DNA of 64,000 nt from Cryptomeria japonica. Lineage: Eukaryota > Streptophyta > Pinopsida > Cupressales > Cupressaceae. A program made the position numbers and the translations under genes. Numbering within the stretch: position 1 is the first letter of the stretch; each line of letters begins with the position of its first letter. This document shows, piece by piece, positions 43,736-53,394 of this stretch. A model generated the notes under the pieces. The model did no database searches. It saw nothing but the letters and a program-made list of their open reading frames with translations, and had not been told where the DNA came from. The DNA lies in the NCBI RefSeq assembly GCF_030272615.1, contig NC_081405.1:316625541-316689540 (forward strand), given 5' to 3'.

Positions 43736-44689
43736 AGGCTCGACATTCTCCCAGCATCATATGAGGAAAAGTCATCCATGTTGGTAGAGGAGACTATCAA
43801 AACAAACATTAGTACAGAAGAGGTTCCACACAACATATTCCTAGCTCAATCATTGACAGAGTCCAAAAGGTCAAAATTCATAAGTTTCTTCAAAGAATGA
43901 CAAATCAACTTTGCATGGTCATACGCTGATATGCTTGGATTAGATCCCAATTTGGTAATGCATCATTTGACAGTCAAACTAGGCGCAAAGCCAGTGAAAC
44001 AGAAATTAAGAAAAATGCATCCACAAGTGGCATTACTGGTCAAAGCAGAACTGGAGAAATTATTGGATGTCAGATTCATACGCCCAATTGATTATCCTGA
44101 ATGGATCTCCAATTTAGTGCCTGTCAGTAACCGAGATCATAGCATCAGAATATGTACAAATTTCAGAGACATCAACAAAGCTTGTCCAAAGGATGACTTC
44201 CCATTACCAAATATTGACTTGATTGTTGATCTCACAACAGGTCATGAAATGTTATCATTGATGGATGGATTCTCTGGTTATAATCAAATAAGGATCTCAC
44301 CCAAGGATCAACACAAAACATCATTCACTTGTCCTTGGGGAACTTTCTGCTGGAATGTCATGCCCTTCGGGCTAAAAAATGCAGGTGCTACATATCAAAG
44401 AGCCATGACTACTATCTTTCATGATCTCATGCACGTAACTATGGAAGATTATGTCGATGACCTCTTGGGCAAATCAAAAGATAGAAATACACCTTTGGAC
44501 ATACTGTCAGTCATCTTTGATCTATTGGAAAAATACAAAGTAAGATTAAACCCTAAGAAATGTGTCTTTGGAGTAGCCTCCGGGAAACTCCTAGGATTCA
44601 TTGTATCCAAAAGCGGAATTGAAGCTGATCCAGCAAAAGTCAAGGCCATCTTGGAAATGCCACCACCCAGAAATATCAGTCAACTTTGA
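43736..44689 (+). pseudogene. Element F reverse transcriptase
   Basis: The 252-codon frame at 43931-44689 starts after a stop at 43898. Motifs in order are: HPQVALLVKAELEKLLD, IRPIDYPEWISNLVPV, FRDINKACPKDDFPLP, LSLMDGFSGYNQI, WNVMPFGLKNAGATYQRAM, and the active site YVDDLL at about 44450. LGFIVSKSGIEADP closes the domain. All residues of the core are present, so this RT is damaged only by stops (TGA at 44687). Confidence 0.92.
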
Positions 44690-45240
44690 TCCTTACAAGG
44701 CAGACTCCAGTCCATACGAAGATTTATAGCGCAACTTGTAGATAAGTGTAATCCTTTTCAGCACCTGCTACATAAAAATATCAAATTCAAATGGGATGAT
44801 AGTTGTCAACAGGCTTTCTAGATGCTCAAAGATTATCTTTTGAATCTGCTTGTTCTGATGCCACCAGTTCCAAATCAGCCTCTATTACTATACATATCAG
44901 CTACTCCAACAACACTGGGGGCACTCTTAGCACAACAAATTGCTGAGGGCAAGGAAAAGGCAGTATACTATATCAGTCACACATTGGTGGGATATGAGCT
45001 AAACTACACACCAATTGAGTGTGCATGTCTCGCCATGGTCTTTGCTTCACAGAAATTATGACATTATATGCTCACTCATAAGACTAAGTTGGTTGCAAGA
45101 ATTGATCCATTTAAATACCTTCTCAATAAAGCAACACTTACTGGGCGACTAGCCAAATGGGTAATGATTCTGAGTGAATTTGACATCGAGTATGTGGACA
45201 GAAAAGTAATAAAAGGATAAGCCATCGCAAATCAATTAGC
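44690..45240 (+). pseudogene. Element F gypsy-type RNase H
   Basis: It continues the RT frame with LQSIRRFIAQLVDKC and KWDDSCQQAF, then a TAG at 44819. The part LLLYISATPTTLGALLAQQ is where the first catalytic aspartate normally sits; here alanine or threonine occupies it. YELNYTPIECACLAMVFA follows and then a TGA at 45059. The end, RLAKWVMILSEFDIEYV, is well kept. It looks inactive as an enzyme. Confidence 0.78.
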
Positions 45241-45910
45241 AGATGCCCCCATGATTGATGATGTTCCTCTAAGATCATAATTTCCAAATGAATCCATTTT
45301 AACAATATCACATGCAAAGCCATGGCATCTGTACTTTAATGGCTCATACACACAGCATGGGGTAGGAGCTGGCATCCTCTTTATAACTCCTCAAGGGGAT
45401 TCTATACCAAAATCATACCACTTATCATTTCCTTGCACTAACAATATAGCGGAATATGAGGCATTAACAACTAGATTATGGATTGCAGTTCAGTGGAAGA
45501 TCCAGGAACTTCGTGTTTTTGGGGATTCTCAACTTGTCATCCGTCAAGCAACTGATGATTACCAAAAAAAAGATGAAAAATTAATGCCTTACAAACAAAT
45601 GGTGGATGACCTGAAACAACACTTCACAAAGATAGATTTTGAGCAGATACCAAGAGAGCAGAATCATGTCATAGATGCCATGGCTACAATTGCTTCACTG
45701 ATCGATCTACCTCCAAATGAGACCTACTATGAGTTCTTGGTGGATAACCTTTTGGTTCCTTCATATGAGATCACTCCTACTGAGATGATATGTGTTGTTG
45801 GTCTCGAGTCCCAGTTATATGGTTCCATCTTCACATACCTTCGCGATAATACCCTTCCTCCTAATTTATCAAATAACCAACATCACACTTTCATTCGCCA
45901 ATCCTCTTGA
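45241..45910 (+). pseudogene. Element F second (archaeal-type) RNase H
   Basis: WHLYFNGSYTQHGVGAGILF, then CTNNIAEYEALTTRLW, then LRVFGDSQLVIRQ, then IPREQNHVIDAMA are the ordered motifs of the extra RNase H that marks the Tat lineage. The first catalytic aspartate of the D-G-S motif is asparagine here (FNGS); the glutamate and second aspartate are kept. The frame is open for most of its length. A linker to integrase follows (to 45908, TGA). Confidence 0.88.
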
Positions 45911-47068
45911 TATGTCATTTTAGCTGATATCCTATATTAGTGAGGTTTAGATGGCACTCTTCTTAGATGTTTAGAAAGCAATGAAGCTCAAATTGCATTA
46001 CGTGAAGTGCATGAAGGGATATGTGGTCCACATGCTAGTGGTCCTACCCTGGCCAAGAAACTCATTAGGACTGGATATTACTGGCCCCATATGGAAAAGG
46101 ACTCATATCAGTTTGTCAAGAAATGTAAGCAATGTCAAATTCATGGAGACCTCATACATGCACCAGCACAAGAACTACAACCAATTGCGTCTTCTTGGCC
46201 CTTTTGTCAGTGGGGACTCGATCTCATAGGCAAGATTCACCCTCCTTCTAATGGTCATAAATTCATTATCACTGCCATAGAGTTTTTCACAAAATGGATT
46301 GAAGTCGTGCCTCTCACACAAGTCACTGGAAAACAGATTGCTATGTTTATCCTTAACTATATCATTTGCCGATACAGTATTGTTGTTTCCATTATCACTG
46401 ATAACGGGCGTCCCTTCAAAAATTAGGATGTTCATGAACTCTGTGACCGCTTCCATATTTCCCATCATTTCTCCACACCATATTACCCCCAAGGTAATGG
46501 CCAAGTTGAGGCATCTAATAAAACAATCCTTAAAATCCTTAAGAAGATAGTCGATGACGCTGGCCGTAACTAGCATATCCAACTTAATCCTGCACTTTGG
46601 GCCTATCGTACAAGTGTTCGCACACCTATAGGAGCTACACCCTATTCATTGGTCTATGGCACTGAAGCCATCTTTCCTATTGAGGTCGAGTTACCCTCTT
46701 TACAGGTCTCTTTGCAAAACATCATCGGTGATGAAGATTATAGGGTCTCTCGCTTACAAGAACTTGAACTACTGGATGAACGGATACAAACTGCTTTTAA
46801 TCATCTCAGGGCTTACCAACAACGAATGAGTCACAGCTACAATCACAAGGTCAAGCCTTGAACATTTGAGGTGGGTGACTTGGTTCTCAGAGAAAACCCC
46901 AAAAAACAGCAAGATAGAAAGAAGAAGGGAAAGTTCGAACCAAATTGGCTTGGTCCTTACATCATTACAATAGTATATGGATCTGGGGCATATCAGCTCT
47001 CAACTACAGAAGGTGAACCTTTGGAGGATCCTATCAACAACATGCACCTTCGCAAGTTCTACGCATAG
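45911..47068 (+). pseudogene. Element F integrase
   Basis: The zinc-binding part has VHEGICGPHASGPTLAKKLI and KKCKQCQIHGD. The core has WGLDLIGKIHPP (first aspartate), SIITDNGRPF (second) and [14 protein letters not shown] (glutamate). The C-terminal part has TPYSLVYGTEAIFPIEVEL and the GPYIITIVYGSGAYQL fold near the end. Stops lie at 46424, 46571 and 46859 in an otherwise constant frame, and TAG at 47066 is the natural end (HLRKFYA). No chromodomain is visible, which fits Tat and not chromoviruses. Confidence 0.9.
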
Positions 47069-48789
47069 CTCTTCGGAATATCCTAATTCAAAAATACAAA
47101 AAAATCAAAAATTCAAAAATACAAAAAAATCAAAAATTCAAAAATACAAAAAAAATTATAAAACAAAAAAAAATCATTACTTGGTGAAAACTGGCAAACA
47201 GGCACCTTGTGGCACAGAAAACATTGAAAAATTGAAAAAAGTAAAGAGAAATAATTTTGTCCAACAGTGAAAACCACTTCGGTGGTGCCCTGGGCAAGTA
47301 CCATGGTGAAAACTGGGTCACCAGCGCCATGCGTAGAGACATTGCTCCTCCCTCCTTCAGGATTCACTTTCATCCTTCACTTTGCACACACTCACAGCCT
47401 ATTCCTTTGTAATAAACTTACCCATTCCCATCATGGCTTGTTATTGATCTACCTAAGATTGGTTAGCCATTCATAATAAACCTCCCTTTTCACCTTCCTT
47501 TTCATCCATAATAAATCAGATCCTATGTCTAGTGATGGGTGTGGAACTGAGAACATCACATGTTTTGAGGAGTACAATTTCTTCCAGCTTCCTTCAGTCT
47601 ATTCACGCACAATCCGCAATAAAGCAACATTTGCATCATAGATCTGCAATAAAGTTCCATCTTCTCCATAATAAAATATCAGTTTCATGGATTCAGTCAG
47701 TTTCAGATGAGACACAATAGCAACAATGGGCTTCAACAAATCAAATCTTTCAACAGACTCAAACAACGTTATGGTTCAGTGCTATCGATCCATTTTGTGA
47801 AAGTAAACATTGTGACCACAATCAAATAAGACTTATACAAGTGACAAGAGACACTAAAATTAAGGCCTACAGTGAATGTTGGTGTCGAGTCTTGGTTTTC
47901 TTTTGATTTTATCTTTTGTTGACATGTCTTTTAGCTTTTCCAGGATGTCTCTGACTAGAGATTTTATCTCCAAGATGTCTTTGACTAGAAAGGCAAGGAT
48001 GGGGTATCGTCACCTATTTGTATTTGCTATCTATGGATTGTCTCTTAGTAATGCTATGACTTGTCCAAGGATATAAGGACACTGTGAGTCTAGTATGAAT
48101 TGGGGCATTTGTTGTTTGTGACTATCTTATCTCCATGCAAATAGGTACAATGACTTTCTGGGTCAAACATATGCCTCGATTGTCATAACCTACTTGCCAT
48201 AATAAAGCTCAATGATGATAATGCACAAGAAGCTCTTTCACATTCATATCTTCTATCTTTCATCCCCCTTTCTTGATTGACTTCCATCATCCTTCTTGAG
48301 TCCGTGTAGCCTGCTATCACATGACTGAGTATAATGACACACCAAAAATATTTGCATTTCATGTAGTTTGCACCTACATTACCACATATAAACATTTCAT
48401 ATATACATATAGATATCACAACTGCATCACATCTGGCACACAACACCTATTAGCACAATTTGCATTTGCATTATCATATTCATCTGCATTACATACATTC
48501 ACATTTGCCTTAGCATAACATATAAAACATAAAAGAATAAAATATATTGCATTTCATCATATATATATTTGCATCCATATCATAAGCATCACATAAGAAC
48601 ATCCCATCACATAGGTACACATGCATATAGCTGCCGCAAAGATGAATCATCTCATATATATATATCAAAAGTGTCATGATACAATGATGTCAAAATCATA
48701 TGGCTACATTCACCCGAAGGTGTCTACATCATCATACAAAAAATGGTACAATATTGATACATAGGGAGCCCTCTAAGGCTATGATAAAC
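47069..48789. other. Element F non-coding spacer after integrase
   Basis: I see no coding similarity. It begins with the A-rich tandem repeat at 47085 and includes two copies of GGTGAAAACTGG (about 47181 and 47303). The rest up to the antisense gene is AT-rich with ATAT and CATCA words. Confidence 0.6.
47085..47160. repeat. 25 bp A-rich tandem repeat, three copies
   Basis: The unit ATTCAAAAATACAAAAAAAT plus CAAAA is repeated three times just behind the integrase stop. Confidence 0.9.
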
Positions 48790-50660
48790 TCCCTCCCTCG
48801 GAGCCACCTGGCGTCAATGGAATCTGAGCCCCCGAAGGACCCCCTTAGGATCATCCCTCCTGTCCCCTCTATCTAGTGGTGGTGGAGGACCCATAGCCCC
48901 ACCACTAGATGCCTGTCTCCTCCGGCTCCCTCCTGTAGCTGTCGCTATCCACGATGGTCTATGGAAGCTCCTCGCCCACTGATCCGCTAGCACTGCACCA
49001 TAATAGATATCCCGCCAGTAGGAAATCTCCTCCCTGGCTCACAAAACATAGGCATATCCGACCCCTGTGTCCTTTGTTGCCTATCTCCCAGCCCTCAATG
49101 TTGTCTCCGCCTCTGTGTAACGGTGAATGGCCTAATCCTACTCCCACTTAGTATCTCTGAGCCACCTCTTGAGCCTATCCCTCTCCCTCTCCAAGTCCTG
49201 GATCTCATCTGCCTGTCCCTGGCAGATCTCCCTCAGCTCAATCAGCTCATCCTCCTTTGCATCAGCCCCTTGTGGATCTGCCTGTGGATCCCCCTATACA
49301 GGTGCCTGCCCTTGTGCTTGTACCTATACTGGTGCCTATACTGGTACCTGTCCCTGTCCCTATACCTATCTGGGACCCTGTGCTGCTGGCACCTATAGCA
49401 GCAATCCACCGCGACCTCTCACCACCTGAGCCTGCCTCTCCTCTCCACCTTCTCTCCATGGTGCAACCCTCCTCTCTCCAACTACCCCCCTCCTCCTCCA
49501 TCAGCCTCTGCTCCCATCAGCTCCATCATCATCATCATCCCCACCACCATCTCCCTCAAGTAACTCTCCTGGATCTGTTAGGCGTGGGAATGGATGCTTG
49601 GCCCAGTAGGTAGTATACTCAACATCCATGCCGACATCCTCGCTCTCTGGCCACATGTCCCAGGGTAGGGGTACCATCTCTACTAGCTGCATAACAACCT
49701 GATCATATGATAACAAGGGTCCAAACTACGTCTGATCCCTGATTATCCGCGCATACATACCTAAGCCCCATGGCATCCTCTAGATCCTGCCAAACTACCT
49801 GCAAACCCTATCCACAAGCTATCTCTCTAGTACATAGGGCATCCTCCCAATCAGGTACCTACTCCGAAAGGTGTAGGGAAGCTCTACCACATCATCCTCC
49901 CACTCCTCACATCCCAGATATGGCCTCCAAATGACGACATCAATGTCATCTATCACCGGCTGCCAGTGCTCTAACCTGCCAATCCGTGGCTGCAACATGA
50001 TCATATCGTATAAGTGAACAAAACTGTGCCCATGACCTCTACCACTAAAATGTATCAGTCTCATCACTAGTAGATGCTCATAAGCCCACACCTGCAACAA
50101 TGTCACCCCATAGCCCAATCCCACTGATCCATGGTATACAAACTGATGCAGCTCATAGTATAGGTGTGTCAGCACACATGGTCCCCAGGCATATCTGGTG
50201 TGCTGTGTCACGAGTGTCTTGAGTGCTCCTCCCCAGCCCACAGCTAACCCCCATGTCACTCTATCTAGACACAGGAACCCACTAATCACTCCTCCTATCA
50301 CTACTAGCAGTGCAAATCCTGTAGCAGTCATAGTATCCCAAGCCACATGCCCAGCCCTCATCTCCAATCCAGGGTCCTGGAACACTCATCTCAGGGCCTC
50401 CCTATCTCCATCTCGATCATACAGAATCAGCTCCCCATCAATCAGAATCCTGAGTATCTTTTATACATCCTCAAGGGTGACTGTCATCTCACCCATCGGC
50501 AAATGAAAAGTACATGTCTCAGAGTGCCACCTCTCCGCCAGTGTAGTCAGCAGTCCCATGTTCACCCAAAACTCAAGCACATATGGAACATGTCTCAATC
50601 CCATAGTCTTAATCATTGCTCAGTCCCCAAGTGTCAACTCAGGTCGCAATCTCTATGTCG
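48790..50660 (-). pseudogene. Antisense plant mobile domain (PMD) gene in element F
   Basis: Read on the minus strand, from right to left: MGLRHVPYVLEFWVN, LLTTLAERWHSETCTFHLP and GEMTVTLEDV (50620-50460), a TAA at 50463-50461, a TGA at 50388-50386, then a 188-codon frame (49819-50385). This frame has TWGLAVGWGGALKTLV, YAWGPCVLTHLYYELHQFV and LLQVWAYEHLLVMRL. These follow the PMD pattern: ERW...ETHTFHLP.GEMT.TL, then W-G...L..LY..L, then LLQ.WA. A tail with a coiled coil (ELIELREICQGQADEIQDLE, about 49165-49240) and a low-complexity stretch follows, with several stops. PMD proteins of plants include nuclear silencing factors; the role of the element-borne copy is unknown. GC is far higher than around it. 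Confidence 0.82.
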
Positions 50661-50739
50661 ACGGGAATCTCTCCCATGACTCTAGCATCAGCAAATACTC
50701 CTCCAGTCAAACAAATCAATCATGTTAGTCATAGTGGCA

Positions 50740-51105
50740 TTCACTATTTATCACAAAATGCTAGTTTTTATCTAAATGCATATGGCATTCTATCCTAGTG
50801 ACACTCCTTGTTCATCACAAAGTGTTGCCATCTATCCTAGTGACACTCACTATTCATCACAAAGTGTTTCTTCTATCTTAGTGGTACTCCTTGTTCATCA
50901 CAAAGTGCTCCTCACATTTTCACTCACTGTTCATCACAAAGTGCTGCTCTTATTTTGGTACTCCCTGTTCATCACAAAGTACTCTATCTTGGTACTCACT
51001 GTTCATCACAAAGTGCCTTGATCTATTCTATTCTTCCCTAGAGGACCTGCTTGAGTGTATCTTCTCAGCAGCTTATCCAATCGATAGCGTATGTTCATCA
51101 CAGAA
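50740..51105. repeat. Degenerate 40 bp tandem repeat upstream of the antisense gene
   Basis: GTTCATCACAAAGTGCT recurs about eight times (near 50750, 50812, 50853, 50893, 50931, 50968, 51001 and, weaker, 51084), mostly 33-41 bp apart and linked by GTGACACTC or GGTACTC. It lies just before the start of the antisense PMD frame, where its promoter could be. Confidence 0.85.
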
Positions 51106-51711
51106 CTATCGATTTGACCTAGAAGACACAAATTCACATTTTTGGACACAAACGTGCTTTCATGACATAAATGCACCTGGCACCAACACAGACGCACCTA
51201 CACATTTTTTGACATTTTTTGGACCCTAACCTAAAGCGCATTTATTTCTATATCTACCATGCATTAATGACAAAAATAAATGCATCAAAGTACAAAGAGG
51301 TTTTGTGGTACTTACCAGCTCTCCTGCCTCTACTGGCCTCTGGAATCGGCGAACGCGGTTGAATCTGTGAACAAAAGCCATCACTGCTGACTGTTACTGC
51401 TCTTTTCTCGCTTTGCACTCTGCTCTCATGGATGTGTGGATGACAATGAGGATGTCTTTTCCTTGTGGTCCATCTTATAGCCTACCCTCACCTTAGCCCT
51501 CATTTCCCAAGTTAGTCTTCTTTATCCCATGACTCTGTCACTTTATCCGGTCAGTCTATTCTATCCCATTTTTCTTATCAAGAGATTGTCTGTGATCTTT
51601 TCAGACATTTTCATCCAATCTCTCGAGGGGGCATATCATTCCCATCTTGGGGCAACTCTGTATCAGTTCATCTTATCTTCTTTGAAACAACGTGACAAGC
51701 TACATTGTCTC
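51106..51711. other. Element F spacer before the 3' LTR
   Basis: About 600 bp without a coding domain that I recognise. Short frames here share no motif with known element proteins. Confidence 0.5.
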
Positions 51712-51725
51712 AAAGAGGGGCAAAA
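51712..51725 (+). other. Polypurine tract of element F
   Basis: AAAGAGGGGCAAAA ends directly at the first base of the 3' LTR. Confidence 0.8.
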
Positions 51726-52487
51726 TGTAGACACCTAAAATTGTCCTGACTAATTAAATAAATATTTTATTTATTTAATTATCTAAGCCTAATTCTTCTA
51801 TTAATTAAATAAATCTTTATTTATTTAATTAATTCATTTATCCTCTTCTAGCCTTATTTCTCATTTGAATAAATACATTTATTTATTTAAATTATCCTTT
51901 TCCTAAATTAAATAAATATTTATTTATTTAATTGATCTCATTTCTTCTATTAATGAAATAAATCTTTATTTATTTAATTAATTCATTAGCCTTTTTCTAC
52001 CCATGACACATGTCATTCATCTCTTAATTCATACACTACCTACCTCTTTCATTATTTTATTATTTCTTCTACCTACCCTCTAATCATAGCCGACCTCCTT
52101 TTACACCTCTCAATCTTATCTCTCCATTTCTTATAGTGTCTTCTATATAAGGAGATGCTTCATTTGTTATCAAACCCTAACTACTTGATCAATTGATTAT
52201 ACTATGATCCTACTTGCAACCACATTCTGTTCTTTGTTGAGCTCTTGTGCACATAAAATCTGAGAGCAAATATATCAAGCAAGATCAATGGAGATAGGAA
52301 GAATGGAGATGAAAACCCTATTGGACATGTGATGGTATAATATTTGTGATTTCATTTGATTTGCATTGTCTTAGATAATCTTCATATGTTATGGTGGATC
52401 TTTGTTGTTGTTAGGCTAGGGTTTGGTGGTTGAATTCATTTAGCCTTTCAATTTTGTTATTATTGTTATCCATTTTCACCATATACA
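51726..52487 (+). repeat. 3' LTR of element F
   Basis: It has the same 762 bp length as the 5' LTR and no indels between them that I can see; I count 20 substitutions. A TATA box lies at 52143-52152 and the AT-palindrome cluster at about 51748-51992. Confidence 0.93.
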
Positions 52488-52949
52488 GTTAGAAGTTTCA
52501 ATAGGTTCAAGGGAATACTAATCCACCCCTTCCCTCTTAGTATTTTGAATATTCAACACTACCTCCCACTGCCACCTTCAAAAGTCAAGAGATCTCACTT
52601 AGTCCTGAGATCAAGATGAGTTGATGTCTGGCATCTACAAGGAAAATCCATCCAATATCAAATTTATATGTATATAAATGAAAATATATATCATTGATAA
52701 AATGAGGATGATTGTGAACCCATATGCCTCTTGGAACAAGTGATATGAGGTTCCAATTGATTAAAATAAAGGACTCTAGATCATGACTAATTCTTATCTT
52801 TTATACAAGAAGATACACTCGTTAAGTAATATACAAAGGATATCATATTGTGCATGCCTTAGCTTTCATGTTAGACTCAAAACTAGCTTAAGTATTGTCT
52901 TGTTTAAAAAAGGGTTTATGTGTTGGTTCCATTTCAAAAAAAATTAAGG

Positions 52950-53394
52950 CACTACAGTAGATGATATTGTACTTATATGTGCAAGGACATGTATGAAGCT
53001 TATATTTCTCACCTTTGCAGTTAATTTTATCCTACTATTAAATAGGAAATTAGGCCCATTCAAAAGTAGCAATTTTTTCACATTTTTTAACTAAATTTAA
53101 AAATATTGATTTGCTTATAATGTCTTAAATTTTATGTTCTAAGAATTGGTATTAATAAAAATATACTATGCCTTAGACTCTTAAAATTATCAATTAGAAT
53201 TAATTTCCCTCTGAAAAGGGTATTTATATTTAACTTGCTAGGACTAATATTTTACTATACAAATAAATTTGACAACATAGTGGACTCCAACCAAATATAA
53301 TACAAAAGGACATTCATTTACCACCACAACATACATACATTAAAATGTATATTTAAATTTCAAATTTCAAATTTGTTTTTTATTAAGAAACAAA
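52950..53394. repeat. Unclassified repeat R2, copy 1 (partial)
   Basis: The text from TAGGCCCATTCAAAAGTAGC to GTGGACTCCAACCAAATATA matches 58905-59215. It is AT-rich with no coding frame. The stretch 52559-52949 before it has nothing I recognise. Confidence 0.65.

Larger units (their letters stand above)
36549..52487 (+). mobile_element. Element F: Ty3/gypsy Tat-type retrotransposon, complete ends
   Basis: Two 762 bp LTRs (36549-37310 and 51726-52487) begin TGTAGACACC, end CATATACA, and are flanked by a perfect GTTAG duplication (36544-36548 and 52488-52492). The order gag, protease, RT, RNase H, second (archaeal-type) RNase H, integrase is that of the Tat lineage. From 40601 to 47068 all parts lie in one frame, broken only by stop codons; one frameshift lies near 40610 in gag. 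By eye the LTRs differ at 20 positions, so it is the youngest dated layer. An antisense PMD gene lies between integrase and the 3' LTR. Confidence 0.93.
29884..52558 (+). mobile_element. LTR G: copia-type LTR split by two later insertions
   Basis: Three pieces join into one LTR of about 860 bp: 29884-29956, 35827-36548 and 52493-52558. The first begins TGTCATTGATGTCAACAATG. The middle holds GTGAGCC-rich text and GTGGTTTTTCCCATATTCGG near 36450. The last ends ACCCCTTCCCTCTTAG...CAACA. Removing the TRIM composite (TAGTA duplication) and element F (GTTAG duplication) restores continuity. No primer site follows and no polypurine tract precedes it, so it is probably a solo LTR, although I find no clear 5 bp duplication. 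It resembles the LTR of element A. Confidence 0.7.

Noticed and set aside
49123-49613. Plus-strand frames rich in Pro, Leu and Cys
   Set aside because: They are the opposite strand of the antisense PMD gene; the minus-strand reading has recognisable motifs and these do not.
29879-52563. Target duplication of LTR G
   Set aside because: The flanks (CCTAT and CTACC) do not match, so I leave the solo-LTR status of G open.
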